Below the pieces are notes generated by a model that saw only the letters and a list, made by a program, of their open reading frames with translations, made no database searches and was not told where the DNA came from. A DNA stretch of 64,000 bases. Source: Cephalotrichum gorgonifer. Taxonomy: Eukaryota > Ascomycota > Sordariomycetes > Microascales > Microascaceae. The position numbers and the translations under genes are program-made. The stretch is from the NCBI GenBank assembly GCA_900312665.1, contig ONZQ02000001.1:3061170-3125169 (forward strand), written 5' to 3'. Shown piece by piece: positions 56,747 to 64,000 of the stretch (its first letter is position 1; every line of letters starts with the position of its first letter).

Positions 56747-59434
56747 ACCGGACGGCTATAGCCAGGCAGGCCAGATGCGCCGGTCGGGGAGGAGTCACAT
56801 CCAGCCACAATTCATGTCACGGGTCGGGTCGCCCGTCACGAGAATGCAGTCATCAAGGCTGAGAAACTCACGGAGTCCTAAGACAACCACAAACGGTTCC
56901 TTAGGTTCGGTCGTTGTTCAACGTATCGATCAGGCAGATAATACGAGTGTGACTGTTTGATATGACTGCCTGATATGACCGCCAAATGAAAGTGTTGCAA
57001 GCTTTCGTTGGATCAAGTTGACTGCCTCTTCTGCGGGGCACGGAGGGGCACTTGCAACGGATCCCCGCCCCGCCCCCAACCAAGTTCTATGAGAATTAAA
57101 AGGTGTATTTTACCTCCAAAGGACTTCTCCACACAGGGTCAATATGGGAGCCACCCTCCGTATGACTAGGCCCTTAATAGATTCAACACCGATATTTCCT
57201 GCATAAAGGGGTCTTGAATCCTTCCCGAGCGCATCACATGCATTTGCCCGTTCATCGCATCCCTTGCCCCCACACACAAAAAAAAAACTCCTTCATGGTT
57301 CTCCCCTTCCCCCTGCCTTTGGCTGACCCCAAACATCGCAAACTAATACTTGTTCGTACGAGTACCTGTAATTACCTTGTAGGTCAGGCTGGAAGCAGAG
57401 CGTTTCAGGTCAGAGGGCAGCGACGGGCGACAAGCGACAAGACAATAGAGTTAATACCAGGGGGAGATTTGGGGATAGCTTCACAATAGCAACGACGGCA
57501 TGCTATTTGCCCCCGCCATGCAGTAGCGTGCATGCACGAGTTCATACACTTTTCTGAACGATTGGAGTGGGAAGTGAGACACGGACCTGCACGGTCGATG
57601 TACGGCAGCTGCATGGCAGCGGTTCCTAACACGGTTCCTACTTCTGGTCGCACGTACGGGCCCGACGGTGGCAGGAGCAGTGGGTTGCAGCTCCCCACCA
57701 TCTCACTTTCCACCTTCCTCCCCCCCCCCCTCCTTCCCACCTGCCGCCTGCCCCTGGCGAACCCCGGCATGAGGCTGAGGATTACGATGCATGTGTTTCC
57801 TTAACCTGGGACCAAAGGCTGCGGTGTCCCAAAACTAGCTTGAGGCCGCCCGCCTCCTGCCGCCGGGCGAGCAATGACATGACGGACAGAATGTCACCTA
57901 TCCCATCGCAACTTCCCTCCCTCGCAGATGATCGGGAGATTACAGCCAAATATAGGAACTTACGAGTGCTCGTGCATCAATAGCTCCTGCTCTGCATGGT
58001 AAGCTGTGTAGCTGCCTACGGAGTAGCATGCATACATTGTATGGTACGATAGACGCTTTCTCTGTCATCGATTTGTGGCCGGCCTAGCACTGGCGCTTCG
58101 CTGATTTTAGTGGATATCAGGGGCACGACAACCTCGACGCACAAGCCCCGAACTGGAACCGCACGCCCCCCGCCGTCCTGCAGCTCTCCCATCTCTCTCT
58201 CTCTCTCTCCCGCGGGCAATGAGATGAGATGAGACCTCCCAGTAGCTTCATATCGGATATCCGAGTGCCGGTGAGTGATGAGTATGAGTCACCTCCCCGC
58301 GAGCACTTTGCTTGTCTAAGTTCCGTCACTGGACAAGAAGCTCGAGGAATTGTGGGGAAGTGAAGACCAGACAATGAAACAGAGACACTTGACTTGTGGT
58401 CCGCCCCGCCAATGATCCGATTGGTTTTTTTTCTCGATTGGGCTCCATATATTTGCGGCTGTCAATTCAAGGGTCCGTCGCCGGTGTCCGTTCCACCATC
58501 CCGTTTCGAACAGCGGGAAAGGGAGGGGGGGTTGAAATTCGGGGCCCAGTTTAGGGACACGCCCCAAAAACAAGGCTGAAGCTTTTTTGCCACCTCACCC
58601 CGAACACTGACCGGAACTCCCGGAACTTTATGACCGATAATCAAGATTGCTCCTTCCAGACTTTAGGGCGTCCATGCCACATTGGACGCTCCTTCCCCCC
58701 ACCTCACATGCCCCACCACTTGCTTTCCAATTGCGAATATGGTGGCCGTCCCGGATCCAACCTGACCCTTTGACGACATCGCCTTGTGACTTGCTTTTTG
58801 CTACCGTGACCACGCAACGGATTTAATCACAGTTGACCGGAGAGGGTGACCCAGCGCCCTTTCCCTGGGATTAGATTAGACGATGAGCACACGAATTTGG
58901 TTCCGTGGTCAGTCGTCCCCCTTCCCCGCTTAATAGCCGCAATGGGATGCATTCCTTCATATACTACAGGATTGCGTTGTATATGTCCGTCAAAGCGTAG
59001 CTCAGACTAAGACCGTGTACGAGCCATCTCAACGCCGTGGCGCACGGAGGTCCACAAGTGCCGGCCGATCATCAGTTGCACCCTTGGAAGCGAGAACAGA
59101 AATCCCTCGCGCGGCTGGCTAACTAATAGCTGGCTAACTAACTATGGGGTGGGAAGCGAAACGGGGTGGGGTGCCGTGCTCCGTCGTCCCGCCGTCACTC
59201 TCACTCTGCGAGCCAAGACTCTGCAGCCTCAACACGACGGTCCTCACCGGGTAAAAAGCTCTTCCGTAACGACTTGCACCGACAGCTAATGATCATTCCA
59301 TCTCACGTTTGGCTACCCGACCAATCACGTCACCAAACGGCGCCTCCTCCAAATTCTGGTCGAGAAAGAAGCATCAGCCACACGAGATTGCTTACTTGCG
59401 GAAACTTGTTTGCAGGGGGGGGTGGACCTTGAGA

Positions 59435-59573
59435 NNNNNNNNNNNNNNNNNNNNNNNNNNNNNNNNNNNNNNNNNNNNNNNNNNNNNNNNNNNNNNNNNN
59501 NNNNNNNNNNNNNNNNNNNNNNNNNNNNNNNNNNNNNNNNNNNNNNNNNNNNNNNNNNNNNNNNNNNNNNNNN
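59435..59573. other. Assembly gap of 139 N
   Basis: Unresolved sequence in the gene-poor region, bordered by a G-rich run on the left and by GC-rich repeats on the right. Confidence 0.99.
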
Positions 59574-61947
59574 ACCTGCTGGGGCATATGTGGCTCCTCC
59601 CGCGGGGCCTCAAGCCCGTTTCCTGTATGAGCGCAATTACGGCCGGCGCAAGCGCCGGAGTCGCCGGCGTCGCCGGGCGGGGACGATAAGCCGGGGGAGG
59701 AGGAGAATTGGGGGGGGGGCAGAAGGAACAACGCACGAGTACGACGACGACGACGACGACGATGACGACGTATTAACTCATTTGGGGTTTTCGAGGCACC
59801 GCCAAGCTTGGGACCCCGCGTCGCTAAGGTCAACATGACCCACGCCCGCGGAGACTTGTCGGATACTAAACTTGTTTCTTCCGTTGCCTGTCGCCTCGCC
59901 TGCAGGCGTCCTTGATCTGAAGCTCGCTATTTTTGCACACCGACGAGTATTGGCTCGTTTGCTCGTATGTAGGACTTGTGGCGCTCTCGAATGCCAGGCG
60001 GCAGTTTACTAAGGCGGGCTCAATCAGTACGCCTTACGAATATGATTTCCCCCTTCACCTCGTGTAAGGATCACTGAGACACGTGCATTCTAAATGAAGA
60101 TCTATTTAGGTACTCGTACTCGTTCCTTCACGTAATATCTCGGACTTGGGTGACGATCTCGAAGTCCTCGAGCTAACTCCGGACGTATTTGTATTTCACT
60201 CGACCGAGAGCGGTATAGCGAATATCCAAAAACAGGGTCCCCTTCCCCCCTTTGACCCCCCAAGGAGCCGTTCCCCCAGCCATTTTCTCGTATTTGTACT
60301 CGTCATAGTTTCTATCTATACACGTACGGAGAAATAATAACATGTATTTGTATTATTAGACAACTCGCCCAAGAAAAAGAATCGGGATCTAAAATGCTCC
60401 CCCTGGCTAAGCAGATCATCATCCCACCCCATCGCATCTACCCAACCGCCCCTGCTCGTATCTCCCCGTGCTCCCCGTCTTTTCCGTCCCATCATTGATC
60501 TCATATTCCAACCCACCTGACCCTTAGTGGGGCGGGGGCGGTATGTTCCATGTTAGAGATTCCGGCCCGCGCCTACGAGTAGTATTTGAAATGAATGCTC
60601 GGTCACAGCCACCGAGAGAGAGAAGGTAAACGACGACGTCATCTCACTAACCCAATGAACCATACACCCGCACACCCACCCTCGACAAAACATTTCGAGG
60701 AAAAATATGAAAAAGAAAGGAAAAGGAGATCGTTGCGAGAAAAAAAAAAGAGATGTTCGGCGCAACCTCATACATTGATTACAATTCTACTCCCCTCTTC
60801 GCAACGTACACCGCATTCTATCAACAACATTTTGGTGAAATACGAACAGCGAGTTGCATGTAAGATATGTATGTAGGCCTCAATGGAAGGAACACGCACC
60901 GATGATAGCTCGCGCTGGGCCCTCCTCAGCAGCGCTGCGGGGAAATCCGACTTAGCCCCCCTTAAACTGGGCAGAAAGCAGGATGGATAGCGAGCTTAGG
61001 GGGGGTACGGTACGGCGCCCCCGTCTTACGTTGGGGGAGAGCTCGCTACAATGTATCTCATATGGTTCCCTAGAAAAGGAGGTAAGTAAGTAGTTACTAG
61101 TCCCGGGCGCAGATAGTTCAAGGTTTTGAGAAGCGTCTATCATTCAGGGTATATCTTTCGTCAAGCAAGAACCCGAGCGTAACCCCTAATCCACCCACCC
61201 TCCTCATTAGGTTCTTTTGGTGTCCCGGCGGGGGTGACGCCCCTTCAGGACATCATCCACACTCCACCACGCTCGACCCCCCCCCCCCCCCAACCCCACA
61301 ACCTCATCGTCAAACCAACCGTCACGGACACCTCCGAGCCTTCGGGCGGTAGGTAAATGAATACATCCCGTATCCCCCACAAGACCTGGACCTCCGCCGC
61401 GGCATCCCCCCAGATAAATCAAGCGCCCCCACTCTCCTAGTAAGGGCCCCCCGTCCAAAACTTCCCGCCTCGGGGCCCAGTGGGGGTTATTGGGGTCCCA
61501 ATGAATGAATGGTATATAGCCAGAGAAGCAAAACAGGAAAAAAGACCATGTTTGACTGGTGGGTGTGGAAGCCCCATGGGAGAAGAAGAAAAAAAAAGCT
61601 CTGGAGACTATTCACATAGTCCCCAGAAATATAGTACTGTAGAATCGAAGAAGAGTGTCCAGGGACAATAAGAAGAAAACAAAAGAGACACCACTAGCAT
61701 TAGTCGCCGACCCCCCTTCCATCATGGCTCTCAAGCGCGCCGCCGCCCGGCCCGCCATGCTCAACTATACACGTTGTCGTCGTATGAGTCTTGGGCTGGA
61801 GGGGCGCAAAACATGGACAAAAAAAGCTCCTCCTAAGCATGCTATCTAAATGCCGATCCGATCCGTCGTAAACGCGTCAAAAAGCAAAAAGAAAACAAGA
61901 TACTTGAATATTAATTTCGCCCTGAACCGACTCGTTAACTTTTTTTT

Positions 61948-64000
61948 TCATGGCCGTCGAGACATCGCGGCGGCAGCGCCCGCCGAAGCTAGATCCTGCT
62001 TCGAGCTGACACTTCGCCCGGCCGCCCGAGGGAGACTGCTCGTTCCCATGTTGATACCGCCACCCCCCGTGCTCGTACGCTTGGGAGGGACCGCCACCGT
62101 GGACCCCGCCACCGCGGAGGCCCTGCGCGTCACGTTCGAGAATGACTTGTGTGGACTCGCTCCGCTATTCTCCCGGGGCCTTCCGGGGCCAGTCCCGGTC
62201 CCGGTCCCACCATTCCTGAAGCCGCCCGGAGGTTCGGGGAGCGGCCGGGCTCCACCCGGAAGCGTGTGGCTTCCGCGCTTTGCCGGCGAGAAGTCCCGCG
62301 TGGGGATCCGCGGGAGCGTCGCCTTGTGCCCTGAGATGAACTCGTGTCGAATCGCCTCCTCCGGCTTCATACGCCGATCCGGGTCCCACCGCAGACAGCG
62401 CGCAATGAAGTCGAGGAAGGCCTCGTCGTCTGTCTTGAGCACCTGCTGCAGCGTCTTTGACGACGGGCGCCGCCTCCTGCCCTTCGAAGAGACCGTCAAG
62501 CGCGGCTTGCCCATCGAGTCGAAGAATAACTTCTTCCTCGTACTCTTTTCGATGAGGTGCTTCTCGGGCGGGCCAAAGACCTCCATGATGCAGGCGAGCT
62601 GCTCCTGTTCGTTCTCGCCCGGGAAGATCGGTACGCCGGTGAAGAGCTCAGCCAAAATGCACCCCAGACTCCACATGTCGATGGGCAGCCCGTACGTCAT
62701 GCCGAGAATGACCTCGGGGGAGCGGTAGAATCGAGACTGGATATAGGTGTACACCTTCTCACTTTCAAAACAGCTAGAACCGAAGTCGATAACCTTGATC
62801 TCCGAGTGCAGCGGGTGCCGGAGGAGGATGTTTTCAGGCTTCAAGTCGCAGTGGATAACTCGGTGTTGCTTGAGGATGGTTAGCGAGCTGAGAAGCTGTT
62901 TCGAGAACCGCCGGATTAGCTTGAGAGAGAAGCCCCTGAACGCGTGGGCCTTGATGAATTCGTAGAGGTTCATGTCTAGTAGTTCGGTCGAGAGACAAAG
63001 ATGCCCACGGAAATAGAAGTGGTCCGTGAAGTTGACCATGCTGTGCTTATTGTCCGGGTCCTGTTTGTAGCAGGTCAGTATACTATACTCCAGCTGACTT
63101 TCTCAACGAGTTCTCGAGGAGGGCATGGCATTACTTACCCATTCGCGCAGCTTCTTGAGGATGTTGACTTCGACAAGAGCCTGCTGATGGAACCGCTTCT
63201 TGTTGCGGATGATCTTGATCGCGACCAGAGAACCCTTGCTATGATCGATGCAACGCACAACCTGGCCGAAGCTTCCCTTCCCGAGGACGTCAATAATCTC
63301 ATACCGGTACGAGAGGTGGTCCCCAGGAACGATTGTGTAATCTCCTCGGTCGTCGTCGTAGCCATAATTAGGCTTCTGCGACTGCAAATCTCCGACGACC
63401 TTGCGGGCGTTCTGGGTGCCGCAGAAGTAGACGCTAGGGTAGTCCACGATTTCCCCCCTCTCATAGATGTTGAGCATGGCGATGCGAAGAGCCTCATGCG
63501 GGTCGACACGCTCCTTCGGCGTTGCTCGCTTCCTAAGGGCATCCAAAGTGCGCGCGGCGATCTCGGTTTCCTTCCGCCTAGCTCCCATTTTTCGCATTTC
63601 CTCCTCCGCAGCCGCATCGTCTTTGTCGAGGTCAATGGCGGTCCACGCGGTCGGTTGTCGGAGGGTTGCCGTGGACGACTTTGGCTTCAGCACCTTCTGC
63701 ATCGAGGCCGAGTTTCGGGACAGAGAAAGACGCTCGGTGGAAATTTCGTGGCTCGGAAGCTTGGTGGAATGCTGAGTACTTGCCGCCCATGGATCAGTCC
63801 TGGATTTATCATGAGAGACAAAGGTGTTGAGGCTTGACGTCGAGCTCTTTCTTCGTCGCGAGTCTAGGTATGTGCCATTGGCCTTGGCCGACGTTGTTGG
63901 GCTGCCAGGTTTGCTGGGGCTCTTCATGTTCGCCGACATAGCAGATGCCGGGAGCAATGGAGGCGGCATGCTCTCCTGTCGCATGTTATACTCTGGGGCC
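61948..64000 (-). CDS. DYRK/Pom1-type dual-specificity kinase, 3' part
   Basis: Serine/threonine (and autophosphorylating tyrosine) kinase of the DYRK family; fungal members such as Pom1 set polarity and division timing. Visible exons are 63139-64000 (open at the window edge) and 61948-63060. An ATG lies at 63984 (MRQESMPPPLLP), but the frame stays open upstream, so the N-terminus is probably longer. After a disordered Ser-rich region come a DYRK-homology box (DYTIVPGDHLSYRYEI), the Gly loop GKGSFGQV, Lys in VAIKIIRN, the DYRK catalytic loop HCDLKPENIL, DFGSSC, the activation loop YTYIQSRFYRSPEV with its autophosphorylated Tyr pair, and WDPDRRMKPEEAIRHEF closing the domain. The C-terminal tail is Gly/Ser/Pro/Arg-rich and probably disordered. 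All catalytic residues are intact. Confidence 0.95.

Larger units (their letters stand above)
53911..61947. other. 8-kb gene-poor region with dispersed palindromic octamers
   Basis: No gene, transposon or RNA gene could be supported. The DNA is rich in G runs (54399-54414, 54790-54804), C runs (61269 area), CAGG/GGCA tandems (55021-55052, 55943-55972) and TACGAGTA/TACTCGTA octamers (55091, 55869, 56353, 56627, 56732, 57357, 60111, 60574). It may be the large upstream control region of the small Cys-rich gene, or hold noncoding RNAs that cannot be seen by coding signals. An N gap interrupts it at 59435-59573. Confidence 0.5.

Noticed and set aside
49485..61947. Transposon-derived region
   Set aside because: No transposase, reverse transcriptase, long terminal repeat or terminal inverted repeat was recognised, and the sequence is not unusually AT-rich as repeat-induced mutation would make it.
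61850..62728. Plus-strand open frame of 292 codons opposite the DYRK gene
   Set aside because: It is antisense to clear kinase sequence and has no domain.

Overview
This window is nuclear DNA of a filamentous ascomycete (Pezizomycotina, most likely a Sordariomycete). The evidence is short GT..AG introns of about 50-140 bases inside most genes, fungal families (APSES factor, cerato-platanin, Zn cluster factor, CST subunit Ten1, CBM1 xylanase), and widely spaced genes on both strands with pyrimidine-rich leaders. A cerato-platanin and a cellulose-binding xylanase suggest a plant-associated or litter-degrading fungus; the species cannot be named from this alone. Two N gaps (27109-27128 and 59435-59573) show a draft assembly.

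Layout. 0-1.5 kb: 5' part of an Mbp1-type APSES/ankyrin cell-cycle factor (minus strand, cut by the left edge). 2.8-4.5 kb: flavin monooxygenase. 7.0-7.6 kb: secreted cerato-platanin. 8.3-9.7 kb: DMT-type transporter. 10.5-13.9 kb: SNF2 ATPase related to ERCC6/ERCC6L2. 15.5-16.2 kb: PRELI/MSF1 mitochondrial lipid-transfer protein. 17.0-19.8 kb: twelve-exon membrane-anchored amidase. 20.4-22.2 kb: kinase-like protein with a changed catalytic motif. 23.6-26.1 kb: Zn-cluster-like regulator. 26.6-28.2 kb: TauD-type dioxygenase. 29.6-31.5 kb: GH10 xylanase with CBM1. 34.0-34.5 kb: small gene of unknown role found by splicing. 35.2-35.7 kb: Ten1, head to head with Snf7/Vps32 at 36.3-37.3 kb. 38.7-40.7 kb: F-box protein. 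42.9-45.3 kb: ADIP-like coiled-coil protein. 45.8-48.1 kb: TPR/F-box protein of the Pof3/Dia2 type. 48.5-49.5 kb: Rrp7. 53.4-53.9 kb: small Cys-rich protein. 61.9-64 kb: DYRK/Pom1-type kinase (cut by the right edge).

How the genes relate. Most are unrelated housekeeping genes: cell-cycle transcription, chromatin/repair, mitochondrial lipids, ESCRT-III, telomere capping, ubiquitin ligase adaptors, ribosome assembly and polarity kinase. Between 17 and 31.5 kb lies a more accessory stretch (amidase, kinase-like protein, zinc-cluster regulator, dioxygenase, xylanase) that could be a small catabolic neighbourhood, although nothing in the sequence proves co-regulation.

Only one small gene was found in 49.5-61.9 kb. 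This DNA is rich in homopolymer and purine/pyrimidine runs and in the octamer TACGAGTA/TACTCGTA, including a 16-bp palindrome. No transposase, integrase, reverse transcriptase, tRNA, rRNA or CRISPR was recognised. Splice sites below were set by reading frame, GT/AG borders and family motifs, not by transcript data.
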